Assembly: GCA_036267875.1 (NCBI GenBank)
Contig: DATAVE010000124.1
Location: 44,664-108,663 of the forward strand
Source of the DNA: DASZTV01 sp036267875
Lineage (GTDB): Bacteria > Actinomycetota > Actinomycetes > JAFAQI01
Direction of reading: 5' to 3'
Length of the DNA: 64,000 nucleotides
Shown here: positions 44,959-52,701 of the stretch, piece after piece
How the letters are laid out: every line of letters begins with the position of its first letter
How positions within the stretch are numbered: the stretch's first letter is position 1
Notes under the pieces: model-generated
What the model saw: the letters and a program-made list of their open reading frames with translations, nothing else
What the model was told of the DNA's origin: nothing
The model's database searches: none
Program-made: the position numbers and the translations under genes

Positions 44959-45916
44959 GGCCACGGTCATTCCTCTCGACGGAGGCTCGGAGGGCAGCGC
45001 CCGGCGTCGCCGCTCGCGCGCCGCAGCCGAGGCTGCTGACGTGGCCCCGGTCGAGCCGCCCCCCGCACCGCAGGCCTCCGAGCTCGAGCGAAAGCTCGCA
45101 TCGGGACTCGCGTTCCTGCGTCGGCGCATTACTGGCGACTTCCCCGTCGACGACTTCGGGTTCGACTCCGATCTCACCGACAGCCTGATGTTGCCGGCGC
45201 TGCGCCCGCTGTACGAGAAGTACTTCCGGGTCGAGGTGCGCGGCATGGAGAACGTGCCTGCCACCGGCGGCGCGCTGATCGTCGCGAACCACTCCGGCAC
45301 GATCCCGATCGACTCGGCGATGACCACCCTCGCGTTGCACGACCATCACCCGGCCAGGCGTCACTTGCGGATGCTCGCGGCTGATCTGGTCTTCACGATG
45401 CCGATCGTCGCGCCGATGGCGCGCAAGTCCGGTGCGACGCTGGCCTGCAACGAAGACGCCGAGCGGCTGATGAAGGCGGGCGAGCTCGTCGGCGTCTGGC
45501 CCGAAGGATTCAAGGGGATCGGCAAGCCTTACCGCGAGCGTTACAAGCTGCAGCGCTTCGGTCGCGGCGGCTTCGTGTCCGCGGCACTGCGTTCCGGCGT
45601 ACCGATCATTCCCTGCTCGATCGTCGGCGCCGAGGAGATCTATCCGCTGGTCGGCAACATTCCGGCGGTGGCACGGGCACTCGGCCTGCCCTACCTGCCG
45701 ATCACGCCGTTCTTCCCGTTGCTCGGCCCGCTCGGGCTGATCCCGCTGCCGTCGAAGTGGATCATCGAGTTCGGCGAGCCGATCGAGACCGACAAGATCG
45801 GCGCCGACGGCGCGGATGACCCGATGCTGGTCTTCAACCTCACCGACCAGGTACGTGAGGTCATCCAGCAGACCCTCTACAAGCTGCTGCTAGCAAGAAA
45901 GAGCGTCTTCTTCTAA
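44951..45916 (+). CDS. 1-acyl-glycerol-3-phosphate acyltransferase-like protein
   Basis: A 321-residue PlsC-type enzyme (Rv0502-like) acting on phospholipid precursors or other membrane lipids. The catalytic motif is ANHSGTIPIDSAM (His114, Asp121), and VWPEGFKGIGKPY is the EGTR-like block that binds the acceptor phosphate. The first 55 residues are charged and Ala/Pro-rich, probably disordered. It overlaps the SDR gene by eight bases and the convergent HAD gene by four. Confidence 0.88.
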   Translation: MPEATVIPLDGGSEGSARRRRSRAAAEAADVAPVEPPPAPQASELERKLASGLAFLRRRITGDFPVDDFGFDSDLTDSLMLPALRPLYEKYFRVEVRGMENVPATGGALIVANHSGTIPIDSAMTTLALHDHHPARRHLRMLAADLVFTMPIVAPMARKSGATLACNEDAERLMKAGELVGVWPEGFKGIGKPYRERYKLQRFGRGGFVSAALRSGVPIIPCSIVGAEEIYPLVGNIPAVARALGLPYLPITPFFPLLGPLGLIPLPSKWIIEFGEPIETDKIGADGADDPMLVFNLTDQVREVIQQTLYKLLLARKSVFF

Positions 45917-46779
45917 GAACGCTTCCGGCGCATCGACAGCCCGACCGCGATTCCGCCGGCGACTGCTCCTGCGCTTGCGGCTGCGGGTACGCCGATCTTG
46001 GCTGCCTTGCGTCCGGTGCGGAAGTCGCGGATCTCCCACTCGTTTTCCTTCGCGATCCGCTTCAGCGTCGCGTCCGGGTTGACCGCGACCGGATGACCGA
46101 CGGCCGACAGCATCGGGAGGTCGTTGGCGGAGTCGGAGTACGCCGAGCACAGCGAGAGGTCGAGCCCTTCCTGCTTAGCCAGCGCGGTAATCGCTTCAGC
46201 CTTCGCGGGTCCGTGCAGCGGCTCGCCGACGAGCCGGCCGGTGTAGATGCCGTTCTTGACCTCGGACACGGTGCCGAGTGCTCCAGTCAGCCCGAGTCGG
46301 CGGGCCAATAGCGAGGCGAGCTCGGCAGGAGCCGCAGTGACCAGCCAGACCCGCTGCCCGGCGTCGAGGTGTAGCTGGGCAAGTGCGCGGGTGCCGGACC
46401 AGATCTTGTCGGCCATCAGGTCGTCGTAGATCTCCTCGCCCAAGCCCACGACCTCCTCGACGCTGTGTCCAGCGACAAACCCGAGGGCGGCCTCTTTGGC
46501 CTCCTCCATGTGGGCAGGGTCTTCGACGCCCTTGAGGCGGAAGGCCACCTGCTTCCAGGCGAATGCTGCGAGGTCACGCCAGGTGAAGAAGTCGCGCGCG
46601 GCGAGCCCGCGGGCGAAGTGGTAGATCGAGGCGCCTTGCATCATCGTGTTGTCGACGTCGAAGAAGCCGGCAACCAGCGGATCGAGGGGCACCGTCAGCG
46701 AGGCCTCGACCTCCGCCACCGCGGCGGATGCCAGGCCGGCCTCGATGGCGCTCTCTCGGGAACGCGCACGCGCCGCCAT
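45913..46779 (-). CDS. HAD-IB family hydrolase (SerB1-like)
   Basis: A 288-residue HAD phosphatase. Motif I is FFDVDNTMM (Asp41 nucleophile, Asp43), a middle VTAAPAELASLLARRLGL gives the Ser/Thr motif II and CSAYSDSANDLPMLS is motif III/IV. It is close to phosphoserine phosphatase-like Rv0505c, but the cap residues differ from SerB, so the substrate may be another phosphate ester. A C-terminal hydrophobic segment (AAASAGAVAGGIAVGLSMRR) may anchor it to the membrane beside the acyltransferase. A 17-base hairpin lies 22 bases before its start. Confidence 0.88.
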   Translation of the reverse strand: MAARARSRESAIEAGLASAAVAEVEASLTVPLDPLVAGFFDVDNTMMQGASIYHFARGLAARDFFTWRDLAAFAWKQVAFRLKGVEDPAHMEEAKEAALGFVAGHSVEEVVGLGEEIYDDLMADKIWSGTRALAQLHLDAGQRVWLVTAAPAELASLLARRLGLTGALGTVSEVKNGIYTGRLVGEPLHGPAKAEAITALAKQEGLDLSLCSAYSDSANDLPMLSAVGHPVAVNPDATLKRIAKENEWEIRDFRTGRKAAKIGVPAAASAGAVAGGIAVGLSMRRKRS

Positions 46780-46801
46780 GACGCAAGCCTAGGCGGCGGC
46801 G

Positions 46802-46840
46802 TGAAAGAGCCCCGGCGTCAAGGACGCCGGGGCTCTTTCA
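46802..46840 (-). terminator. Strong hairpin between the LPXTG gene and serB1-like gene
   Basis: A perfect 17-base stem: TGAAAGAGCCCCGGCGT (46802-46818) with its complement at 46824-46840 and a five-base loop. It terminates the LPXTG protein gene (stop at 46849) on the minus strand. It lies just ahead of the HAD gene start and lacks a uridine tract. Confidence 0.85.
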
Positions 46841-46848
46841 GTGTGTAA

Positions 46849-48291
46849 CTAGTGGGACATCAGGCGGCGACGAACGACCACCGCGATGCCCAGCAGTGCC
46901 ATCGCGAGCACACCCAGCAGGCCTTCGTTGAGGCCGGTGTAGGGCAGCGTCTTCGGCGTGTTCTGCGGGTCGTGGAACACGACCACCTTGGACGGGTCGT
47001 CCTGCAGCGCCGCGGCCGAGGCCGAGACACCGTTGCCGAGGGTCACGGTCAGGAGGTTGCCGACCGAGATGTTGTACGACGGCGCGGTCGCGGTAGCGCT
47101 CTTGCCGTCCTCGGAAACGTGGGTGGAGCCGGCCGTCTCGCTGATCAGCGGGACGCTGCCGAGGATCTTCGACGTGATCTGGTTGATCTCGTTCGAGAGG
47201 GTCTTCAGCAGGCCATTGACCTGCGTGGTGATCGCGGTCGGCAGGCCGAGGCCGTCGACGTTGCAGAGGCTGATGCCGTCGGCGCTGACCTGAGCGCACA
47301 GGGCGTCAGCAGCGTTGATCTGGATCAGCGGCTTGGTTGCCGAGACGGTCGCCTTCGCGCCGCCGGCCACGCCGTTGGCGAACGCAGTCGCCGAGTTGTG
47401 GAAGCCGTCGATCGAAAGCAGGCCACCGAGGACATTGACGTCGACAAGACCCATCGAGCTGGTCGAGGTGACGCCATCGGCGGTCGGGGTGACGTCCTGG
47501 TTGGTGGAGTGGATGTCGATGCCCACGAGCGGCGTCGTACCCAGGTTGTTGACCAGGTTCGTGACCTTGGCAAGGACCGCGTTCACCGTGTTGGTGACGG
47601 TGCTGACCGCGTCGCCGACGACCGGGGTGGTCGCGGTGATCTTCTGCAGCGTCGACAGGACCTGGTTGACCGTGCCCTGGAGGGTGGTCGTCAGGTGGGT
47701 CGAGTTGAGCAGGTTCTGCACCTGGGTCACCGTCGAGGCGCCGAGCAGGTCGTTGCCCGAGGCGATGTTGGCGTGGATCGACTCCGCGCCTGAGCTCGTC
47801 GCGTTGGTGTTCTTGACGAGGTTGGCAACCAGGTCACCGATCGACAGGTCCGCGAGCGGTTTCGCCGGGATGTCGAGCAGCGAGGTCTCCTGGTGCGTCA
47901 GACCACCGAGCGCCACCGAAGCGGTGCGGGCGAGGTTGACGTGCAGCGTGTTCTGCAGCGCGTCGACCAGGCTGCCGGTGACGAGGCTCGCGGTCGCGTT
48001 CGAGATCGCTGAGGTCGTGCCTGCGAGGTGCAGCGGGTCGTGAACCGTCTTGCCCTCGAGGTGGACCAGGTTGAGGCTGATTGGGTTGGGGAGCAACGGG
48101 AGCTTGACCGGAAGGTCGATGCTCAGGCCGAGTGCGTTCCCCTGGGCCGCGCCCGCGTAATACGCGGGCGCCTTGGTCGTCGACGACCCGGCCGCTACCG
48201 CCGGTGAGGCGGCCACAGCCACCAACGTCGTGGTGCTGGCGAGAGCGAGCGCGCCGAGGGCGACGCCGCTACGCCTTCTCATGCTGGGCAT
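46849..48291 (-). CDS. Sortase-anchored (LPXTG) secreted surface protein
   Basis: A 480-residue exported wall protein. The signal peptide ends near ASPAVAAG (about 34). The mature part is rich in Thr, Asn, Leu, Val and Ser with few charges, and contains one Cys pair (ALCAQ and SLCNV). The sorting signal is LPYTG at 449-453, followed by a hydrophobic stretch and an RRR tail, i.e. a full C-terminal anchor. It has its own promoter with a sigma-BldN-like sequence (48361-48388) and a ribosome site GGAGG seven bases before ATG 48291. It is downstream of the BldN-like operon. I infer a developmental cell-surface role, perhaps adhesive or hydrophobic-layer forming; no function is known. Confidence 0.85.
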   Translation of the reverse strand: MPSMRRRSGVALGALALASTTTLVAVAASPAVAAGSSTTKAPAYYAGAAQGNALGLSIDLPVKLPLLPNPISLNLVHLEGKTVHDPLHLAGTTSAISNATASLVTGSLVDALQNTLHVNLARTASVALGGLTHQETSLLDIPAKPLADLSIGDLVANLVKNTNATSSGAESIHANIASGNDLLGASTVTQVQNLLNSTHLTTTLQGTVNQVLSTLQKITATTPVVGDAVSTVTNTVNAVLAKVTNLVNNLGTTPLVGIDIHSTNQDVTPTADGVTSTSSMGLVDVNVLGGLLSIDGFHNSATAFANGVAGGAKATVSATKPLIQINAADALCAQVSADGISLCNVDGLGLPTAITTQVNGLLKTLSNEINQITSKILGSVPLISETAGSTHVSEDGKSATATAPSYNISVGNLLTVTLGNGVSASAAALQDDPSKVVVFHDPQNTPKTLPYTGLNEGLLGVLAMALLGIAVVVRRRLMSH

Positions 48292-48353
48292 GCCATTACC
48301 TCCATGAAGGTCCGGCGGACCGGATGTGCTTTCTGCGGCGACTGGGCGCCGCC
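48292..48353 (-). promoter_or_regulatory. Structured 5' leader of the LPXTG gene
   Basis: If transcription starts near 48354, the leader can form GCGGCG/CGCCGC (48335-48340 with 48347-48352) and GGTCC/GGACC (48309-48313 with 48317-48321) hairpins just before the ribosome site. It does not match a riboswitch class I know; it may only affect stability or translation. Confidence 0.35.
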
Positions 48354-48360
48354 ACCTGCT

Positions 48361-48388
48361 TCAACGACTGGCCCAGGACGTGGTGACG
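48361..48388 (-). promoter_or_regulatory. Putative sigma-BldN-type promoter of the LPXTG surface protein gene
   Basis: On the minus strand CGTCAC (48388-48383), a 16-base spacer and CGTTGA (48366-48361) appear. The sigma-BldN promoter consensus that I recall from Streptomyces is CGTAAC-N16-CGTTGA, so one base differs and the spacing is exact. It would start transcription about 60 bases before ATG 48291. Confidence 0.6.
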
Positions 48389-48411
48389 CACCCAAATCGG
48401 TGGTTAGGCAC

Positions 48412-48449
48412 AAAAAAAGTCGCCCCGGCGCTGGGAGCCGGGGCGACTT
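48412..48449 (-). terminator. Rho-independent terminator of the sigma/anti-sigma operon
   Basis: GCCGGGGCGACTT (48437-48449) pairs with AAGTCGCCCCGGC (48417-48429). On the minus strand it is followed by seven thymines (48418-48412). It is the only terminator in the window with a proper uridine tract and separates the sigma/anti-sigma operon from the LPXTG gene. Confidence 0.92.
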
Positions 48450-48468
48450 GTGAGGGGAAGCGTGGGTA

Positions 48469-49533
48469 CTAGCTGCCACCGAGTAGCTGTGCCAGGGAAG
48501 AGAGCAGCGGCACGGGAGTGAGGTTCGGCACTGGCTGGCCCTTGCCACCGAGTAGTGGGGGGAGGGTCGGGAGCAAGTGCTCGAGCGGGTTGGTTGCTGC
48601 GCCCGGCTTCGGCGAGCTCGACGGGCTGACGGTCGGCTTGCTCGTGGCGTGGGTGCCGGTCGGGTGAGTGGATGGCTTCACGCTCGGCGCGAGAGTGGGG
48701 CCAGGTGTCGTCACACTGGACGCCGGTCCGGTCGCGCACTGGTGGCAGACGCCGATCGTCAGCGAGCGGATCTCCTGAGTGACGCCGGTCAGCAGCGTGG
48801 CCGAGTACGCCGTGTCCTGGTGCAACGCTGCCGGTAGTGAGGCACCGAGCTTCGCGAGATCGTTGGCCTGGGTACGCGCGAACACGACGAGGTCGGCAAG
48901 CGGAGCAACGTCGCCGGTCGAGTGGTACGCCGAGACAAGGTCGGTATTGGCCTCGCGCACCTCGTTGTTCATCGCTTTCAGCGTCGACGCGAGGTACGGC
49001 GAGTTGGCCGGCAGCTGCGATGCCTCAGCGATCCGAGTGCGCGCGAACTCCAGGTGACGCTGGCCCTTGGCGGCGTCGCCTGATGTCGCCCAGAGCTGCA
49101 CAGCCTCGGTGGCGCGCTTGAGGTCGTAGAAGGGTGACCCCGGCAGGGACCGAGCTGCCGCTACGCCGACCCCCGCGACCGACGTCACGATGACGATCGA
49201 GCCGACGAGCGTGGTGATTCGGCGGCTCGCCCTACGACCCGCCTTAGCTGCGCGACGCTCGCCGTTCTCCAGGGCATCCACGACACGGGCGGCGATGCCG
49301 GGCATGGCCTCCGCGGAGGGCGCAGCAGCCGCAGCGGCTACGAGGCGCTCTCGCATCGCGAGCTTCGTGTCGGCAGACATCGGAGCTGGCGCAGCGGCGG
49401 TAGCGGCGTGCCGCAGCGCCGCCGTGAGAGCTACCGCCGGTCGCATCCGTGGGTCGCCACCGTCGAGGAACGCTGGAGGTGAGTCGAGGTCGATGAGCTG
49501 CGCGAAGCGCTCGATCGGGGTCTGGGTGCTCAT
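48469..49533 (-). CDS. Membrane protein with DUF5667 domain, probable anti-sigma partner (RsbN-like)
   Basis: A 354-residue protein with a cytoplasmic Ala-rich N-terminal part (1-105), a single transmembrane helix at about 107-127 and an external region. The external region begins SLPGSPFYDLKRATEAVQLW (the DUF5667 hallmark), then has a coiled helical part and a Thr/Ser/Pro-rich tail. In Streptomyces the gene next to bldN encodes the single-pass anti-sigma factor RsbN; this gene has the same location and topology. Its start overlaps the sigma factor stop by four bases. An anti-sigma function is inferred. The in-frame extension to 49674 lies inside the sigma gene and is rejected. Confidence 0.8.
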   Translation of the reverse strand: MSTQTPIERFAQLIDLDSPPAFLDGGDPRMRPAVALTAALRHAATAAAPAPMSADTKLAMRERLVAAAAAAPSAEAMPGIAARVVDALENGERRAAKAGRRASRRITTLVGSIVIVTSVAGVGVAAARSLPGSPFYDLKRATEAVQLWATSGDAAKGQRHLEFARTRIAEASQLPANSPYLASTLKAMNNEVREANTDLVSAYHSTGDVAPLADLVVFARTQANDLAKLGASLPAALHQDTAYSATLLTGVTQEIRSLTIGVCHQCATGPASSVTTPGPTLAPSVKPSTHPTGTHATSKPTVSPSSSPKPGAATNPLEHLLPTLPPLLGGKGQPVPNLTPVPLLSSLAQLLGGS

Positions 49534-50276
49534 GCGACGAGATCCGATGGGAGTAGGCGGCCAAGTGCTTTCACGGCTCGGTACTGCAGCGCCTTCACGG
49601 CGCCCTCGTTCTTGCCGAGGATTGCGGCGGTCTCTGCGACCGACATGCCCTGCAGGAAGCGCAGCACGATGCACTCCTGCTGCTCGTGTCCGAGCTGGCG
49701 TACGGCGGTGAGCAGCGCGGCGTTCGTGATGCCCGCGATGACCTCGTTCTCGGGGCCGTCCTCGTGGCGCTCTGCGCCCGCCTCGATGAGATCGGCGGTG
49801 GAGTGCTCGAGCTTGTGGCGGCTCGACTTGTAGTGGTCGGCAATCAGATTTCGGGCGATCGTGACGAGCCAGGCCCCGAAGTCGCGACCCTGCCAGGTGA
49901 ACGTGGAGATCCGGCGCAGTGCGCGCAGGAAGGTCTCGCTCGTGAGGTCCTCGGCGAGCGTGTGGTTGTTCACGCGATAGGAGATGTAGCGGTGCACGAG
50001 GTCGGCGTACGCGTCGTAGAGCTGACCGAACGCCTCGCCGTCGCCGTCCTGGGCTGCCTTGACCGCGGCCATGATCCGCGCCTGGTCGTTCGTCGGCTCA
50101 GCCGGCGGTGACGGGCTCGGGATACGTGGGCTCGCGTTCTGCGCGGTCCGCTGCATCGTGCCGACCGCGTGGGCGCTGCGTGCCTCGGTGCGGGGTCGTG
50201 GGATCGAGCGGTAGACGGCCCGCTCGTAGTCGGAGGTGCCGAGGCCCCCGATCCCATACGGCTGCATAGGTGTCAT
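49530..50276 (-). CDS. bldN: BldN-like ECF RNA polymerase sigma factor with N-terminal extension
   Basis: A 248-residue sigma factor. Region 2 begins near 75 (EAFGQLYDAYADLVHRYISY), with the BldN-like core LAEDLTSETFLRALRRI and FTWQGRDFGAWLVTIARNLI. Region 4 reads ECIVLRFLQGMSVAETAAIL followed by KNEGAVKALQYRAVKAL. The first about 67 residues are a Pro/Arg/Ser-rich extension of the kind removed from pro-BldN in Streptomyces. BldN switches on aerial development genes (chaplins, rodlins, bldM). It is coupled to the RsbN-like gene. Assignment rests on strong sequence and context resemblance; a developmental role here is inferred. Confidence 0.85.
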   Translation of the reverse strand: MTPMQPYGIGGLGTSDYERAVYRSIPRPRTEARSAHAVGTMQRTAQNASPRIPSPSPPAEPTNDQARIMAAVKAAQDGDGEAFGQLYDAYADLVHRYISYRVNNHTLAEDLTSETFLRALRRISTFTWQGRDFGAWLVTIARNLIADHYKSSRHKLEHSTADLIEAGAERHEDGPENEVIAGITNAALLTAVRQLGHEQQECIVLRFLQGMSVAETAAILGKNEGAVKALQYRAVKALGRLLPSDLVA

Positions 50277-50383
50277 GACACACCGGACGAAGTGGACCGG
50301 ACCATGGCGAATCCGGGCTATTTCTGACTAGTCACCTGGCTAGTCACGAGCGGTCGTGAAGGCTTGCGCATAGGGTCGGGAAC
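50277..50383. promoter_or_regulatory. Divergent promoter region between BldN-like sigma gene and class A PBP
   Basis: The 107-base region has CTAGTCAC twice (50328-50335 and 50340-50347), with a 12-base period. It precedes the sigma gene on one side and the PBP gene on the other. Direct repeats at about one helical turn suggest cooperative binding of a regulator. No BldD-type palindrome is obvious. Confidence 0.45.
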
Positions 50384-52546
50384 ATGCCCGGTATCGGCGG
50401 TAGCCGCAGTGCTACCGCCTCGAATCGACCGGGCGCCCGGCCATTGATTCGCCGCAGCGCGGCCTCCGCGATCCAGGCCCGCCGGCACCGAGCTGCGCGG
50501 GTACGCCGTCGGCGGCGGCAGGTCATCGGCTGGGTGGTGCTGGCCGTCGTGGTGGGGCTGACCTGCTTCGCGGCGGGCCTCGTGGCGGCTCCGCTCGACT
50601 ACAACTTCCAGCCGGTTCCCCCGAAGTCGGTCCAGCTGATGGACTCCGACGGCCAGGTCTTCGCAACGATCCACTCGCCGCAGATCGAGCACCCGGTACC
50701 AGCGTCGAAGATCCCGCTCGTCATGCGCCAGGCGATCGTCGCCGCCGAGGACAAGAGCTTCTACTCCAACCCCGGAATCGACCCGATCGCGCTGGTGCGT
50801 GCGGCTTGGCGGGACATCACTGGTGGCTCGCTCCAGGGTGGCTCGACGATCACGCAGCAGTACGTGAAGAACGTCTACACGGGCAGCGAGCGCACGGCGT
50901 TGCGGAAACTGCGGGAAGCCTCGTTGGCGATCCGCCTTGAGCGGCACCTGTCGAAGTCGGAGATCCTTACTCGCTACCTCAACACGCTCTACCTGGGCAA
51001 TGGAGTGGCGGGGGTGGACGCGGCGAGCCGCTTCTACTTCGGCGAACCGATCGACCGGATCGACATCGACGCGAAGGGTCAGGACGACCCGTCACTCGGG
51101 CTTGCGCGCGCCGCCACGCTCGCAGGGATTGCGCCGGCCCCGTCGGTCTGGAACCCGATCAACGATCCGACGCAGGCGCGCGCCCGCGAGCTCTACGTGC
51201 TCAACCAGATGTTCAAGGCCGGTGATGTCACCTCCCAGCAGGCCGGCGATGCCTATGGCACGGCGCTGCCGACGGTCGTCGCCGCGCAGCAGCCGGACGC
51301 GCAGACGATCGCGCCGGAGTTCCGCGACCTGGTCGCGCAGTCGCTCGAGCACTACGGCGACTCGACGTTGTTCGAGTCGGGCGGGATGAAGGTCAAGACC
51401 ACACTCGATCTCGACCTTCAGCAGGCCGCCGTCCAGGCGCTGCACGAGGTGTTGCCGAAGTCGAAGGGACTCGACGCCGCAGTCGTGGCGGTCGATCCGC
51501 GCGACGGCGACCTGCGTGCATTGACCGAACAGAAGGTGGGCGGGTACGTCGAGAACGGCGAGGACGTCGCAGACCCACCGCTCAGCGACATCACCCGCTC
51601 TTCCGGTTCGACCATCAAGCCGTTCACCCTCGCGGTGGCGCTCGAACACGGACACACGCTGACCGAGGCGCACTACGCGCCCGAGTGCATCCAGGTTGCG
51701 GTCGGCTACCGACCCTGCAACTCCGAGGGTGGCGTCGGCACCTACAGCCTCGAAAGCGCGCTGGTCAGCTCGATCAACACCGTCTACGCGCCGCTCGGCG
51801 TCGAAGTCGGCTTGAACCGCGTCGTGCGGCTGGCGCGGCAGTCCGGCATGGCGGTCGGCCATCTCGACTCGGGCCGGTTCTGCGGTGTGCCGAAGGGGAC
51901 GATCTGCCCGTCGTACGCGTTGGGCATCCCGGTCAGCCCGCTTTCCGAGGCCGACGCCTTCGGCACCTTCCTCGATCACGGCATCCACCACGACGTCCGC
52001 ACCGTGCTGTCGGTGCGGACTCCCGCGCAGGGCGAGCTGTTCCGCGCCACGTCGCGGCCGACCGGGCAGCGCGTGATGCCGGCCACCATCGCCGACGAGG
52101 TCACCACCGTGATGGGCGACGTCGTCTCCTACGGGACCGGGACGGCGGCGCGACAGCCGTTCCCGATCTACGGCAAGACCGGGACGACGGACGACTACAC
52201 GAACGCGTGGTTCACGGGCTGCACCCGAGCAATCTGCATCACGGTGTGGATGGGCTACGACAGGCCGTACCAGAAGGTCCACGGCAAGTACGTCGCGCAT
52301 GAGCTGCGCGACGCCTACGGTGCACCGGTCTTCGGCGGCACCGTGCCGGCAGAGATCTTCTCCAAGATCTTCGCCGACTACCGCGAGCTCGATGCACCCC
52401 CTGCGGCGATCGGGGCCTCGCCGTACCCGACCTACGTCCCGACCACAACGTCACCGTCACCGTCGCCCTCGTCGTCGGCCAAGGCGACGGCCAAGGCGAC
52501 GACAGGTCCGGGTGGCCACGGCCCGAGCGAGCCTCCCGGTGGATAG
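50384..52546 (+). CDS. Class A (bifunctional) penicillin-binding protein
   Basis: A 720-residue peptidoglycan polymerase and cross-linker. A basic Arg-rich N-terminus (1-46) is followed by one membrane helix (47-69). The GT51 domain has the catalytic Glu122 in AAEDKSFYSNPG and the QQYVKN and RKLREASLAIRLE motifs. The transpeptidase has STIK (Ser409), SIN (463-465) and KTG (598-600). A Thr/Ser/Pro/Lys-rich tail from about 675 extends outside. It is divergent from the BldN-like gene, so wall synthesis may respond to the same signals. Confidence 0.95.
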   Translation: MPGIGGSRSATASNRPGARPLIRRSAASAIQARRHRAARVRRRRRQVIGWVVLAVVVGLTCFAAGLVAAPLDYNFQPVPPKSVQLMDSDGQVFATIHSPQIEHPVPASKIPLVMRQAIVAAEDKSFYSNPGIDPIALVRAAWRDITGGSLQGGSTITQQYVKNVYTGSERTALRKLREASLAIRLERHLSKSEILTRYLNTLYLGNGVAGVDAASRFYFGEPIDRIDIDAKGQDDPSLGLARAATLAGIAPAPSVWNPINDPTQARARELYVLNQMFKAGDVTSQQAGDAYGTALPTVVAAQQPDAQTIAPEFRDLVAQSLEHYGDSTLFESGGMKVKTTLDLDLQQAAVQALHEVLPKSKGLDAAVVAVDPRDGDLRALTEQKVGGYVENGEDVADPPLSDITRSSGSTIKPFTLAVALEHGHTLTEAHYAPECIQVAVGYRPCNSEGGVGTYSLESALVSSINTVYAPLGVEVGLNRVVRLARQSGMAVGHLDSGRFCGVPKGTICPSYALGIPVSPLSEADAFGTFLDHGIHHDVRTVLSVRTPAQGELFRATSRPTGQRVMPATIADEVTTVMGDVVSYGTGTAARQPFPIYGKTGTTDDYTNAWFTGCTRAICITVWMGYDRPYQKVHGKYVAHELRDAYGAPVFGGTVPAEIFSKIFADYRELDAPPAAIGASPYPTYVPTTTSPSPSPSSSAKATAKATTGPGGHGPSEPPGG

Positions 52547-52555
52547 ATTTCGCTC

Positions 52556-52690
52556 ATGCCGGGAGATGAGCTGCAAGAGCTGATCACAACGGCGTTCGAG
52601 CCGGTGATGGCGATGCTCGATGCTCTGGACCTGTCGGACCTACCGCTCGAGCCGGACCTCGATCCGGGACGAGCGCCGCGACAGCGCTAG
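52556..52690 (+). CDS. Possible small protein, 44 residues, between PBP and amidase
   Basis: ATG 52556 opens a frame ending at TAG 52688-52690: MPGDELQELITTAFEPVMAM and then an acidic, Leu/Asp/Pro-rich tail. About three quarters of third codon positions are G or C, like real genes here, and it fits exactly between the PBP stop and the amidase start (11 bases on). The ribosome site is weak. It could be a small companion of the amidase, comparable in role but not in sequence to AtzG-type subunits. Unproven. Confidence 0.45.
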   Translation: MPGDELQELITTAFEPVMAMLDALDLSDLPLEPDLDPGRAPRQR

Positions 52691-52701
52691 GCCGCACCCC
52701 G

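Noticed and set aside
43891..45327. 478-codon open frame opposite the SDR and acyltransferase genes
   Set aside because: Both plus-strand genes have clear motifs; the reverse frame has none.
48292..48411. Riboswitch (c-di-AMP or c-di-GMP) ahead of the LPXTG gene
   Set aside because: The leader is short with two simple hairpins and lacks the conserved cores of these classes.
51092..52300. 402-codon open frame opposite the class A PBP
   Set aside because: Shadow of the transpeptidase domain, no motif or ribosome site.
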